Shown here one piece after another: positions 7,804-16,729 of a stretch of DNA of 64,000 bases; position 1 is the first letter of the stretch, and each line of letters begins with the position of its first letter. The stretch lies in assembly GCA_934793215.1 (NCBI GenBank), contig CAKVOP010000002.1, forward strand, positions 62,001-126,000. The letters are read 5' to 3'. The translations under genes and the position numbers were made by a program. Origin of the DNA: an uncultured Clostridia bacterium (lineage in GTDB: Bacteria > Bacillota > Clostridia > Christensenellales > UBA1242). The notes beneath the pieces were generated by a model. The model made no database searches. It was not told where the DNA came from and worked only from the letters and a program-made list of their open reading frames with translations.

Positions 7804-9345
7804 ATGGAAAATATTGTAGAAAACCTCAACAAAAAGTTTAATAATAAATACAACTATCTTAAACTCTTGAATGTTTTATATGATCGCATGGCACATCTTG
7901 CGACCATAACATTTCTCTATCCTTGCACTATGGACGAAGTTCCAGCCGAGGATAAAGAAGAAGTAGAACAATACATTCAAGAGTTTTTGTCATTACATGC
8001 AGACATAAAAGTGAAATTTAGAAAAAGTTTTCTTGATGATAAACTGGTTATAAATGAAGTTGAGGAGTTTTTTAAAGAAAATAAAAAGGGATTATTGCCG
8101 TACTTAAATAAAGATAATATTAACGCAACTCATGATGCACTTGATGTTAAAGTCTTACTTACTTTAAACCAAGACATTTTGTCGCTTCTTGATGAAGCCG
8201 AATTTAAAAGTGAATTAAAAGAGTTTCTGGATAATAGATTTATTGCGACTTTTCAAATTGAAATTAAAGAAAATGAGGAAAAGTTGCCTGATGAAATAGA
8301 GGCCGATGATATACTGCCTTCTTTGCCTAAAACTAGAAGGTATAAGGTTGGGATTGAAAAAGAAATAATTGGTACTGGAATCAGTCCTAATCCAGAATAC
8401 ATAGAAGACATGAATAAGCCGAAAGAATCAGTTATACTTTCTGGGTTCATGACCAAACTAAACCAAAAGAAATATATAGCGAAAAATGGAAAATTCAAAG
8501 GAAAAGAGCGAGTCTTGTACACATTCACGCTTCGTGATTCAAGTGGAGCGATAGAATGTACTTATTTCTGTGGAAAAGCTCACGAAAAGGATATTGAGGC
8601 TCTTGAAGATATGTGCATGCTTGTTTGCGTTGGAGATGTAAAGGAAGGGTTTTCTGGTAAATTGGGTTATACAATAAGAAAACTTGCTCTTGCCGAGCCT
8701 GATCAAGATAAACAGGAAGATGAGCAAAAACTAACTCCTAGTCATAAACACAAGCAAGTTGTATTTCCAAGTATTATGCAAAGAAGTAATCAAGGTCAAC
8801 TTTTTGAAACAAAGCCAAGTTACAACGCTTTAATCATGAATAACGATATCGTTGTTTTTGATATTGAAACAACAGGACTGGATCCAGAAAATGACGAGAT
8901 TACAGAACTTGGTGCTGTAAAAATTGAGCACGGCGAAGTTACCGAAAAATTTTCTTCTTTTGTAAAGCCAAACGTAAGAATACCAAAAGAGGTTGAAAAT
9001 CTTACTGGAATCTCCAATGAAATGGTCGAGTTTGCTCCAAAAGTCGAAGATGTTATAGAAGATTTTTACAACTGGGCAAAAGGTTGTATTTTAAGTGGAC
9101 ATAATATCGCAGGATTTGATATGAAATTTGTGCGCAAAGCTGGGCTGAAAGTTGGCTTAAAATTTGATAATCAAATTGTTGATACGCTTATTGTGGCTAG
9201 ACAATCAGCACTTCGAGTTCCAAACTACAAATTGGGGACCCTCGTCAAGGCACTAGGACTTGTTTTGGTTGATGCACACAGGGCATTTAACGATGCGTAT
9301 GCAACGGCTCAGGTATTAATGGCATTAAATCGTGAGAAGAAGTAA
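7804..9345 (+). CDS. PolC-like N-terminal plus exonuclease protein without polymerase
   Basis: Homologous to the front part of Gram-positive replicase PolC. It has an N-terminal domain (about 1-190), an OB-fold (about 205-295) and a DEDDh 3-5 exonuclease (about 345-510). Exonuclease residues Asp353, Glu355, Asp439, His492 and Asp497 are all present, so proofreading activity should be intact. PHP and polymerase domains are absent: it is 513 residues against about 1400 in PolC, and ends at a clean stop followed by the rimP promoter. It occupies the normal polC place between rseP and rimP. Inference: the polymerase part was lost or moved and the rest kept as a separate proofreading or accessory subunit. 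A DinG/DnaQ-like exonuclease of independent origin is less likely given the N-terminal and OB domains. Confidence 0.85.
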   Translation: MENIVENLNKKFNNKYNYLKLLNVLYDRMAHLATITFLYPCTMDEVPAEDKEEVEQYIQEFLSLHADIKVKFRKSFLDDKLVINEVEEFFKENKKGLLPYLNKDNINATHDALDVKVLLTLNQDILSLLDEAEFKSELKEFLDNRFIATFQIEIKENEEKLPDEIEADDILPSLPKTRRYKVGIEKEIIGTGISPNPEYIEDMNKPKESVILSGFMTKLNQKKYIAKNGKFKGKERVLYTFTLRDSSGAIECTYFCGKAHEKDIEALEDMCMLVCVGDVKEGFSGKLGYTIRKLALAEPDQDKQEDEQKLTPSHKHKQVVFPSIMQRSNQGQLFETKPSYNALIMNNDIVVFDIETTGLDPENDEITELGAVKIEHGEVTEKFSSFVKPNVRIPKEVENLTGISNEMVEFAPKVEDVIEDFYNWAKGCILSGHNIAGFDMKFVRKAGLKVGLKFDNQIVDTLIVARQSALRVPNYKLGTLVKALGLVLVDAHRAFNDAYATAQVLMALNREKK

Positions 9346-9394
9346 ATGGTTTTTTAAATTTTTGTTAAAATTTAAATAAAATTTATATAAATAC

Positions 9395-9423
9395 TTGATT
9401 TTAAGTATATAATATGTTATAAT
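9395..9423 (+). promoter_or_regulatory. sigma-A promoter of the rimP-nusA-infB operon
   Basis: TTGATT (9395-9400), 17 bases, TATAAT (9418-9423). Confidence 0.75.
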
Positions 9424-9435
9424 ACACCTAGACTA

Positions 9436-9476
9436 GAAGGTAAGGAGCGGGCAGTTTATGCATCGCTCCTTACTTC
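9436..9476 (+). promoter_or_regulatory. Leader hairpin upstream of rimP
   Basis: GTAAGGAGCG (9440-9449) pairs perfectly with CGCTCCTTAC (9464-9473). A further GAA/TTC extension sits across a bulged G. No T-run follows, so it is not a terminator. It sits at the 5 prime end of the rimP-nusA transcript and could be a regulatory or stabilising element. Confidence 0.6.
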
Positions 9477-9495
9477 GTAAAAAGGGAGGAATATC

Positions 9496-9957
9496 TTGTC
9501 AAAGAAAGTTAAGGAAATTTGCGAAGAAAAAATTTGTCCAATAATTGAAGACATGGGCTATCATGTAATCGAAGTCGAATATGCAAAAAAGAGTGACGGC
9601 ATGAATTTGACATTCTTCATTGATAAAGAAGAAGGAATTAAAATTGATGATTGTGAAGCCGTTTCAAAAGCAATTGATGAGCCACTTGAACAACTAAATC
9701 CTACGGGTGACGAATCTTATGTTTTAAGTGTAAGTTCACCTGGAATTGATAGACCACTTAAAACAGATTGGGATTTTAATAGAAACATGGGTAAAGAAAT
9801 AGAGATTACTTTATTTGCAAAACTTAATGGGCAGAAAAAGTTTGTAGGAATTTTAAAATCTTATGACGAGAAAAATGTTACACTTGAAATAAAGGGTGAA
9901 GACATTAAATTTGACCGCAAGCAAATAGCACACATCGTGCCAGTAATTAAATTTTAA
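9496..9957 (+). CDS. rimP: Ribosome maturation factor RimP
   Basis: Assists 30S maturation. 153 residues, two-domain RimP with SVSSPGIDRPLKT in the middle and an SH3-like C-terminal barrel ending HIVPVIKF. The start is TTG at 9496, five bases after GGGAGGA; no ATG in this frame gives a full N-terminus. First gene of the nusA-infB operon. Confidence 0.93.
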   Translation: MSKKVKEICEEKICPIIEDMGYHVIEVEYAKKSDGMNLTFFIDKEEGIKIDDCEAVSKAIDEPLEQLNPTGDESYVLSVSSPGIDRPLKTDWDFNRNMGKEIEITLFAKLNGQKKFVGILKSYDEKNVTLEIKGEDIKFDRKQIAHIVPVIKF

Positions 9958-9968
9958 GGAGAAAAACA

Positions 9969-11132
9969 ATGATTAATAAAGATTTTTTTCAAGCACTTGA
10001 TGACTTGGAAGTTGAAAAGAAAATTAACAAAGAGGCTTTTATTGCGACATTAGAATCTGCTCTTACATCTGCTTATAAAAAGATGTATGGCGAAGCAAAG
10101 TCAGCGATGGTTAAACTTAATCCAGAAAAGGCAACTATTAAAATTTATTCTTACAAAACGGTTGTAGATGAAGTAACTGACCCAGACAAAGAAATTTCTC
10201 TTGCAGAAGCAAGACTTATCAAAAAATCTTACAAGGTTGGGGATACAGTTTTGGCAGAAGAGTCAACAAAGGATTTTGGAAGAATTGCAGCTCAAACAGC
10301 AAAACAAGTTGTTATGCAAAAACTTAAAGAAATGGAAAGACAAATGGCTGTTGATGAACTTTCAGAGAAAGAAGACGAACTTTTAACAACCATTGTTAAA
10401 CGTGTAGAGAATGGAACTGTATATGTTCAACTTGCTTCTACCCATACCGAAGGAGTAATGCTTCCAGAAGACCAAATCCCAGGTGAAAAATATAACGTGG
10501 GTGACAGAGTTAAGGTTTATGTTAAACGAATTAAAGATTCATTTAAGGGAACTCAAATTCAAGTTACAAGAAGCAATATTGGATTTGTTAGAAAACTCTT
10601 TGAACTTGAAATCCCAGAAGTTGCAAATGGTGACATCGTTATAAAGAATATTTCTCGTGATGCTGGAAATAGAACCAAGGTCGCTCTCTATACTGAAAAA
10701 CCTAATCTAGACCCTATTGGAACTTGTGTTGGTTTCCATGGACAAAGAATTGACACAATTACAAGTGAACTTAATGGTGAAAAAATTGACCTTATTGAAT
10801 ATAGCGATGATCCACTTGAATATATTGCAAAAGCACTTAGTCCAGCAAAAGTTTTAAGCGTTGAGACAAACGAAAGCCTCCATTCTTCAAGAGTTATTGT
10901 TCCAGACGACAAATTATCTCTTGCTATTGGGAAAAGTGGGCAAAATGTTAGACTTGCAGCGAGACTAACTGGCTGGAAGATAGAGGTTAAGCCAGAAAGT
11001 GCAGTTAGTCAAGTTGAAAAACATGAACCTGAATATGAACTTACCGAACTTAATGACGAAGAAGCTTTCGATGGACTTGAAGATATTACAGATCTTGAAG
11101 AAATTGGAGATATTTCTGGTGATGAAGAATAA
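9969..11132 (+). CDS. nusA: Transcription factor NusA
   Basis: RNA polymerase pausing, termination and antitermination factor. Order: N-terminal RNAP-binding domain (1 to about 125), S1 domain (about 135-200), KH1 (with VGFHGQRI) and KH2 (with AIGKSGQNVRLAARL). A short acidic tail of about 40 residues follows, and the C-terminal AR repeats of E. coli are absent, as usual in Firmicutes. It follows rimP after 11 bases. Confidence 0.96.
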   Translation: MINKDFFQALDDLEVEKKINKEAFIATLESALTSAYKKMYGEAKSAMVKLNPEKATIKIYSYKTVVDEVTDPDKEISLAEARLIKKSYKVGDTVLAEESTKDFGRIAAQTAKQVVMQKLKEMERQMAVDELSEKEDELLTTIVKRVENGTVYVQLASTHTEGVMLPEDQIPGEKYNVGDRVKVYVKRIKDSFKGTQIQVTRSNIGFVRKLFELEIPEVANGDIVIKNISRDAGNRTKVALYTEKPNLDPIGTCVGFHGQRIDTITSELNGEKIDLIEYSDDPLEYIAKALSPAKVLSVETNESLHSSRVIVPDDKLSLAIGKSGQNVRLAARLTGWKIEVKPESAVSQVEKHEPEYELTELNDEEAFDGLEDITDLEEIGDISGDEE

Positions 11133-11146
11133 GTAGGTGATATGAT

Positions 11147-11404
11147 ATGGAAAAATTAAGAATGTGCGTGGCGTGCAGAGAAATGCATGACAAAAAGCAA
11201 CTTGTTCGAATTGTGAAAGATAAAGACGGCAATATTTCCATAGATGAAACTGGTAAGAAAAATGGACGCGGAGCGTATGTTTGTAAAAACGAGGAATGTT
11301 TCAAAAAACTCACTAAAACAAAAGGGTTAAACAAAGCGTTTAAGTGTCTCGTTGATGATGAGATTTATAAACGCCTTGAGGAGGAAATTGTTGGAAACAA
11401 ATAA
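11147..11404 (+). CDS. ylxR: YlxR-family RNA-binding protein (DUF448)
   Basis: Small basic protein of 85 residues with the YlxR signature: RMCVACREM at the N-terminus, RGAYVC and a second Cys pair region near 40-50. Members of this family sit between nusA and infB and have been linked to RNase P or transcription. Its 3 prime end overlaps the ylxQ start by 14 bases and carries the ylxQ ribosome binding site. Confidence 0.9.
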   Translation: MEKLRMCVACREMHDKKQLVRIVKDKDGNISIDETGKKNGRGAYVCKNEECFKKLTKTKGLNKAFKCLVDDEIYKRLEEEIVGNK

Positions 11405-11675
11405 ACTGCAAGGTTATCTTAACATTGCACAAAAAGCAGGTTATGTGATTTGGGGCGGAGAAACGCTTGAAAATTATAACAAAAAACTTTATCTAGTTCT
11501 TTTTGATTCAAGTGCTCAAAAATCAACTTTAAAAATAATTTCCAAATTAAAAGAAAAACAAATAAAAATAATTCAGGTCGAAAACCTTGGAAATCTTGTA
11601 AATAAACCAAATTGTAAGGTAATAGGCTTAAAAAACAAAAGTTTAAGTGATCAAATAGAGGTATTGCTTAATTAA
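11391..11675 (+). CDS. ylxQ: L7Ae-family RNA-binding protein YlxQ
   Basis: Kink-turn-binding fold of the L7Ae/L30e family, about 94 residues, with the family-typical AQKAGYVIWGGE. I chose the TTG at 11391 because it lies six bases after AGGAGG (11379-11384). The upstream ATGs lie inside ylxR with no ribosome binding site. TTG at 11388 is a close alternative. Confidence 0.82.
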   Translation: METNKLQGYLNIAQKAGYVIWGGETLENYNKKLYLVLFDSSAQKSTLKIISKLKEKQIKIIQVENLGNLVNKPNCKVIGLKNKSLSDQIEVLLN

Positions 11676-11686
11676 AGGAGTAAGGA

Positions 11687-14317
11687 TTGGCAAATCAAAC
11701 ATTACAAAATTTAAAAAGAATTCATGACCTTCAAAAAGAAGGCGAAATTTCCAAAATTCTAATGGATATTCGTGCTTCGAAAACGAAAGTGGATTCATTA
11801 CATGCAAAACTTTCTTCGAAAAAGAAAGATATAGAACTAGCAGAGGCGAAAGCACTTGAAAAAGCACAGCAAGCCACGCAAGTTAAGGAGCAAATCAAAG
11901 AAGAAAAACCTGCTGTTGCAGTAGAGCAAGAGCCAGTTTTTGCCACTCCAAAATCTGAAAAAGCAGAAGTTTCAAACCGTAATTACGAAACTTCAAACAA
12001 TAGGTCTCGTGACTTTTCTAATTCTTATAATAATAGTTACAATAATTCTTATAACAACAGAAAAGATTCTCAATTTGGACAACAAAGACAACAACGCAAT
12101 TTTGGTGATAGACAACAAGGGCAAAATCGACAAGGTGGATACACCAATGCTGGATTTAATAACAATTTCAATAGGGATAGAAACGGAAAGCCTGGTTTTG
12201 GAAATCGTCCACAACAAAATGGCGTTGGAAGACCACAATTTCAGCAAAATGGAAATAATAAACGTTTTGGAAATAATAATTTTGTTTCATCAAAGGGTAA
12301 CAATTTTAAATCATTTACAAGCAACGATGCACCAGAAATTGATGTAAAAAATGATAGAAACTATGCTAACAAAGCGAAATTTGCTCAAAAGCATAATGGA
12401 AATATTAGTTACGACGAGAAGAAAAAACAAAATCTTCGAAGAGATGAAGGTAAAAGAGGAAATATCTTTATTGAAGACGAGAATGGTTTTGAAGAAATCT
12501 CGTTTGGTTCTAGAAAGAGTATAAAGAAAAAGAAAGAGACAACTACCACTGTTACGACAACAATTAAGAATGCCGTTTTGACTTCAAAAGAAATTACTGT
12601 AAAAGATTTTAGTGAGAAAATTGGTAAACCAGTAACAGAAATTGTAAAGAAACTTATGCTTCTTGGAGTTATGGCAACAATCAATTCGAATATTGATTAT
12701 GAAACCGCAGAACTTGTTGCAAACGATTTTGGCATTACGATTGAACTTAAAATTGACAAAACTTATGAAGAAAAATTACTAGAATCAGCAGAAAGTCATG
12801 AAGAAGGTGAAACTCTTGTTAAGCGTCCTCCAATAGTTGCAGTTATGGGGCACGTCGATCATGGTAAGACTTCACTTCTTGACGCATTTAGAAAAACTAA
12901 TGTTGTTGCTGGTGAAGCAGGGGGAATTACTCAAAGCATTGGTGCTTACCAAATTGAATTTAACGGTGAAAAGATAACATTTATTGATACACCTGGGCAT
13001 GCTGCCTTTACTCAAATGCGTGCACGTGGAGCCAAAGCGACTGATATTGCAATTCTTGTGGTTGCAGCAGACGATGGCGTAATGCCTCAAACTGTTGAAG
13101 CAATAAACCACATTAAGGCTGCTAATGTTCCAATTATTGTTGCTATCAATAAGATGGATAAACCGGAAGCAAATCCAGAAAGAATTAAACAACAACTTGC
13201 TGAACATAATGTCCTTCCAGAAGAGTGGGGCGGAGATGCAATCTGTGTTCCTATCTCTGCAAAGACAGGAATGGGGCTTGACGAACTCAAACAAACTATT
13301 CTTCTTGTTGCCGAAATGCAAGAATTGAAAGCAAATCCAGATAAAATGGCAACAGGTGTTATTATTGAGGCCGAACTTGATAAAAATAGAGGTCCTGTGG
13401 CATCTATGATTGTTCAAAATGGTACACTCCATGTTGGTGACTCAATTATGTCGGGTATTACTTACGGAAAAGTTCGTGCTATGATTGGAGCAAATGGTAA
13501 GCCTGTAAAATCAGCTGGACCATCAACACCAGTTGAAATACTTGGATTTAATGAAGTCCCTTCTTCTGGTGACCAAGTTTATGCTGTTGAAGAAACTTTA
13601 TCTAAACAAGTCATTCAAGAAAGAATTGACAATATTAAGAAAGAAAGAGCAAAACATTCTTCAGGCGTAACTCTTGATAACTTTATGAATAGAGTTCAAG
13701 AAGGAACACTTAAAAACCTTAATGTTATTCTTAAAGCGGATACCGTTGGTTCTGTCGAGGCACTTAAGAATACCCTTCTTACAATTAGAAATGAGGAAGC
13801 AAAAGTTAATATTGTTCATAGTGGAGCGGGCGCTGTTACAGAAGGTGACATTATTCTTGCTCAAACTACAGGATCAGTAATTATTTCATTTAACCAAAAG
13901 ACACCTTCAAAAATTGCTTCTGTGGCCGATAATCTTAAAGTTCAAATTAAAGAGTACAAAATAATTTATGAAGTGGTAGATGATATAACTGACGCTATCA
14001 ATGGGATGTTAAGTGTCAAATATCAAGAAGTTTATATTGGTAACGCTGAAATTCGAGTTGTATTTAAACTTTCAACTGCTGGAAAAGTTGCAGGAAGTTA
14101 TATCAAAGATGGTAAGGCAACAAGAAATTGCATTGCAGTTGTAAAACGCGGAAATGAAGAACTTGGAAAGACAACTGTTGAATCTCTTAAAATCGTTAAA
14201 GATGAAAAAGCAGAAGTAACAAAAGGATACGAATGTGGTATCAAATTAAGAGATAATATCGACATCAAAGAGGGTGATACAATTGATTTTTATGCAAAAG
14301 AAGTTGTTAAAAGATAG
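11687..14317 (+). CDS. infB: Translation initiation factor IF-2 with N/Q-rich extension
   Basis: GTPase that brings initiator tRNA to the 30S. The start is TTG at 11687, preceded by AAAGGAG. Residues about 1-85 are a charged coiled region. About 95-220 is a disordered stretch very rich in Asn, Gln, Gly and Arg with repeated SYNN units. An IF2N domain follows near 305-355. The G domain begins near residue 387 with GHVDHGKTS, then DTPGH and NKMD. Domains II-IV end at VKR. 876 residues. The Asn/Gln-rich segment replaces the usual Lys/Glu/Ala linker. Confidence 0.96.
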   Translation: MANQTLQNLKRIHDLQKEGEISKILMDIRASKTKVDSLHAKLSSKKKDIELAEAKALEKAQQATQVKEQIKEEKPAVAVEQEPVFATPKSEKAEVSNRNYETSNNRSRDFSNSYNNSYNNSYNNRKDSQFGQQRQQRNFGDRQQGQNRQGGYTNAGFNNNFNRDRNGKPGFGNRPQQNGVGRPQFQQNGNNKRFGNNNFVSSKGNNFKSFTSNDAPEIDVKNDRNYANKAKFAQKHNGNISYDEKKKQNLRRDEGKRGNIFIEDENGFEEISFGSRKSIKKKKETTTTVTTTIKNAVLTSKEITVKDFSEKIGKPVTEIVKKLMLLGVMATINSNIDYETAELVANDFGITIELKIDKTYEEKLLESAESHEEGETLVKRPPIVAVMGHVDHGKTSLLDAFRKTNVVAGEAGGITQSIGAYQIEFNGEKITFIDTPGHAAFTQMRARGAKATDIAILVVAADDGVMPQTVEAINHIKAANVPIIVAINKMDKPEANPERIKQQLAEHNVLPEEWGGDAICVPISAKTGMGLDELKQTILLVAEMQELKANPDKMATGVIIEAELDKNRGPVASMIVQNGTLHVGDSIMSGITYGKVRAMIGANGKPVKSAGPSTPVEILGFNEVPSSGDQVYAVEETLSKQVIQERIDNIKKERAKHSSGVTLDNFMNRVQEGTLKNLNVILKADTVGSVEALKNTLLTIRNEEAKVNIVHSGAGAVTEGDIILAQTTGSVIISFNQKTPSKIASVADNLKVQIKEYKIIYEVVDDITDAINGMLSVKYQEVYIGNAEIRVVFKLSTAGKVAGSYIKDGKATRNCIAVVKRGNEELGKTTVESLKIVKDEKAEVTKGYECGIKLRDNIDIKEGDTIDFYAKEVVKR

Positions 14318-14326
14318 GAGGGGAAA

Positions 14327-14698
14327 ATGTCTATAAGATTTGAAAGAGCAAATAGCGAACTCCAAAGATGTATTTCAAACATTATCCAAAATCAACTTAA
14401 TGACCCACGCCTTAGCCCACTTCTTTACATTAGTGAGGTTGAGGTTACTCCTGATTTCAAGTATTGCAAGGTAAAGGTCGCACTTGATAGTGAGGATAAG
14501 AAAGAACTTGACCAAACAATTGCAGTTTTGCAAAAGAGTGAAGGTTTTATAAAGAAACAACTTGCTCAAATGGTTAGAATGCCCTATATGCCAAAACTCA
14601 ATTTCGTTATTGATAAAGGTACGCAAGCAACTGTTAGAGTGAATGAATTACTTAAAGGACTTAACATTCCTCACGAGGACGAAGAAGATAATGATTAA
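14327..14698 (+). CDS. rbfA: Ribosome-binding factor A
   Basis: KH-like fold protein that matures the 16S 5 prime end. 123 residues; RANSELQRCISNIIQNQLNDPRL at the start and the YCKVKVALDS strand are family features (segments shown are partial landmarks at residues 6-28 and about 47-56). The ATG follows GGAGGGG. The stop overlaps the nrnA start by 8 bases. Confidence 0.93.
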   Translation: MSIRFERANSELQRCISNIIQNQLNDPRLSPLLYISEVEVTPDFKYCKVKVALDSEDKKELDQTIAVLQKSEGFIKKQLAQMVRMPYMPKLNFVIDKGTQATVRVNELLKGLNIPHEDEEDND

Positions 14699-15656
14699 AT
14701 TTGCAAAAGAAGTAAAAAAAATGATAAAAACCGCAACAAACATTGCGGTTTTTACCCATATTACACCAGATTGTGACGCTATTGGGTCAAGTTTGGCATT
14801 AAAAGAGGGATTGATGGCTCTTGGCAAACAAGTTACGTGTTTTGCCAAAGATAAGCTCACCAAAAATCAATCTCTCGTTTTTAATTATCCAAACATTTCA
14901 AACATGGATTGTGATTTCTCTAACTATGATTTATGTATCAGCGTTGATGCTTCTTCATTTGAAAGGCTTGGTGATTATGCTGAAGGTTTTAAAAATCATC
15001 AAAATACAATTGTTTTTGACCATCATAAAGGAAATTCATTGACTGCTAGTGTCGTTTTCGCTTTCCCAGAATATAGTTCTTGTTGCGAAATTATTTTGCA
15101 GTTTTTAGACTTTTTAAAGGTTAAAATTACTCCAATAATGGCGTCAATGTTATATTCGGGGCTTTCTGCTGACACAAATTCGTTTATAAACATAAATGTA
15201 ACGTGCAATACTTTTGAGAATGCCTTGCGTCTCGTTAAACTCGGTGCTGATGTGAACAAAGTCAACGAACTCCAATATAAAAACAGAACGAAAGTGGAAG
15301 TTGCTTGCAAAAAATACCTCTGGACAAATATCAAATATAAAAAAGATATCTCTTATTGCGTTGTATCAAATGAAGATTTAATAAAATTAAAAGCGACAAA
15401 AGCTGATTGTGATAGTTTTTCTAATGACTTGTTGGGAATAGACGGAATAAATTATGGCTTTTCTCTAATCGAAGAGGAAAAGGGTAAAATAAATCTTTCA
15501 ATGCGCTCAAAAGAGGGATTTGATGTTCAAAAAGTGGCATCTATGCTTGATGGAGGCGGGCATATATGTGCTGCGGGAGCAAAGATTTGGAATAAAACTT
15601 TGTCACAAGCAAAAAATAAAGTACTTGAATTAATTGAAGAGACAAGAAGTAAATAA
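14691..15656 (+). CDS. nrnA: DHH/DHHA1 phosphoesterase NrnA (oligoribonuclease/pAp phosphatase)
   Basis: Degrades short RNA oligonucleotides and 3-phosphoadenosine-5-phosphate. The DHH core shows the HITPDCDAIGSSLA motif, the SVDAS aspartate and FDHHKGN. The C-terminal DHHA1 domain carries the GGGHICAAGA glycine loop. I set the start at ATG 14691, which overlaps the rbfA stop; an in-frame ATG at 14643 would overlap rbfA far more. The position between rbfA and truB is conserved in Firmicutes. Confidence 0.92.
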   Translation: MIKFAKEVKKMIKTATNIAVFTHITPDCDAIGSSLALKEGLMALGKQVTCFAKDKLTKNQSLVFNYPNISNMDCDFSNYDLCISVDASSFERLGDYAEGFKNHQNTIVFDHHKGNSLTASVVFAFPEYSSCCEIILQFLDFLKVKITPIMASMLYSGLSADTNSFININVTCNTFENALRLVKLGADVNKVNELQYKNRTKVEVACKKYLWTNIKYKKDISYCVVSNEDLIKLKATKADCDSFSNDLLGIDGINYGFSLIEEEKGKINLSMRSKEGFDVQKVASMLDGGGHICAAGAKIWNKTLSQAKNKVLELIEETRSK

Positions 15657-15663
15657 GGATTGT

Positions 15664-16512
15664 ATGAACGGAATCATTTTAGTGAACAAAAAGGCGGGGC
15701 AATCGTCAAATAAGGTTGTAAACAAAGTGAAGTATCTTGTAAAGGCGGATAAAGCAGGGCATCTTGGAACGCTTGATGTTTTAGGCGAAGGGCTTTTACC
15801 TGTCACCATTAATAAAGGTACAAAAGTTTTTGACTTTTTCTTAAAAAAAGATAAAGTTTATAAAACAATATTTAAGTTTGGAGAAACTACTGATACTCTT
15901 GATCTTGAAGGGGAAATTACTGCAAAAGATGATAAAATTATCACAATGCGAATGATAGAAAAAGTTTTGCCGCAATTTGTCGGTAAACAAAATCAATTGC
16001 CTCCAATCTATTCGGCCAAAAAGGTCGGTGGACATACGGCATATAGTCTTGCACGTGCAGGCAAGGAAGTGGAACTTTCACCAAAAGAAATAGAAATATA
16101 TCAAATCAAGTGTTTAAAAGAAATTGAGCAGAACATATTTGAATTCGAAGTTCACTGTTCATCAGGAACATATATCCGCTCACTGGCAAGAGATATTGCT
16201 AGTGCTCTTGGAACAGGTGGTGTTATGCAATACATACAACGCACTAAATGTGGTATTTTCAGTATTAATGATGCTTTTACCATAGAAGATATTGAAAATG
16301 GACATTATAAAATAATTAACCTTGATGAATTGTTTTTAGACTTCGAAAAGGTTTGCTTAACTGATGAGCAAACTGAAAAAGTTTTAAATGGAATGACTAT
16401 TTCATTGAACAATGAGCATAATGGCCAGTTTAGAGTTTACGGGAAAAGCCAGTTTTTGGGATTGGGGAATATTGACAACAATTATTTAAAAATCACGTTA
16501 AGGCTATGTTAA
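15664..16512 (+). CDS. truB: tRNA pseudouridine-55 synthase
   Basis: Forms pseudouridine 55 in the T-loop of tRNAs. The catalytic Asp38 lies in GHLGTLDVL, where most TruB have GTLDP; Pro is replaced by Val. YSAKKVGG and SSGTYIRSLARD are also typical. 282 residues with a short PUA-like C-terminus. The ATG at 15664 follows AAGGA and gives the standard MNGIILVNK opening. ribF and rpsO, usually next in Firmicutes, are not here. Confidence 0.94.
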   Translation: MNGIILVNKKAGQSSNKVVNKVKYLVKADKAGHLGTLDVLGEGLLPVTINKGTKVFDFFLKKDKVYKTIFKFGETTDTLDLEGEITAKDDKIITMRMIEKVLPQFVGKQNQLPPIYSAKKVGGHTAYSLARAGKEVELSPKEIEIYQIKCLKEIEQNIFEFEVHCSSGTYIRSLARDIASALGTGGVMQYIQRTKCGIFSINDAFTIEDIENGHYKIINLDELFLDFEKVCLTDEQTEKVLNGMTISLNNEHNGQFRVYGKSQFLGLGNIDNNYLKITLRLC

Positions 16513-16729
16513 AAAATCCCCCTTTGGCATTTGTTGAGGACCGAGCAAAAATGTAAAAATTGTAGATGAAAACATTTTTTCTGTTTTTCGTAAAAGGTAT
16601 TATTAAATGTGCAAGAAACTAATTTAAGATTATAATAAAATAAGATTTAACATTTGTTAAAGAAGTTCTACGAATCGGTTATAAAAAAAAGATATATATT
16701 TCATAATTGAAGATAATTAGGGAGGAAAA

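Noticed and set aside
12872..13432. 186-codon minus-strand frame opposite infB
   Set aside because: Antisense shadow of the IF-2 G domain without a ribosome site or promoter.
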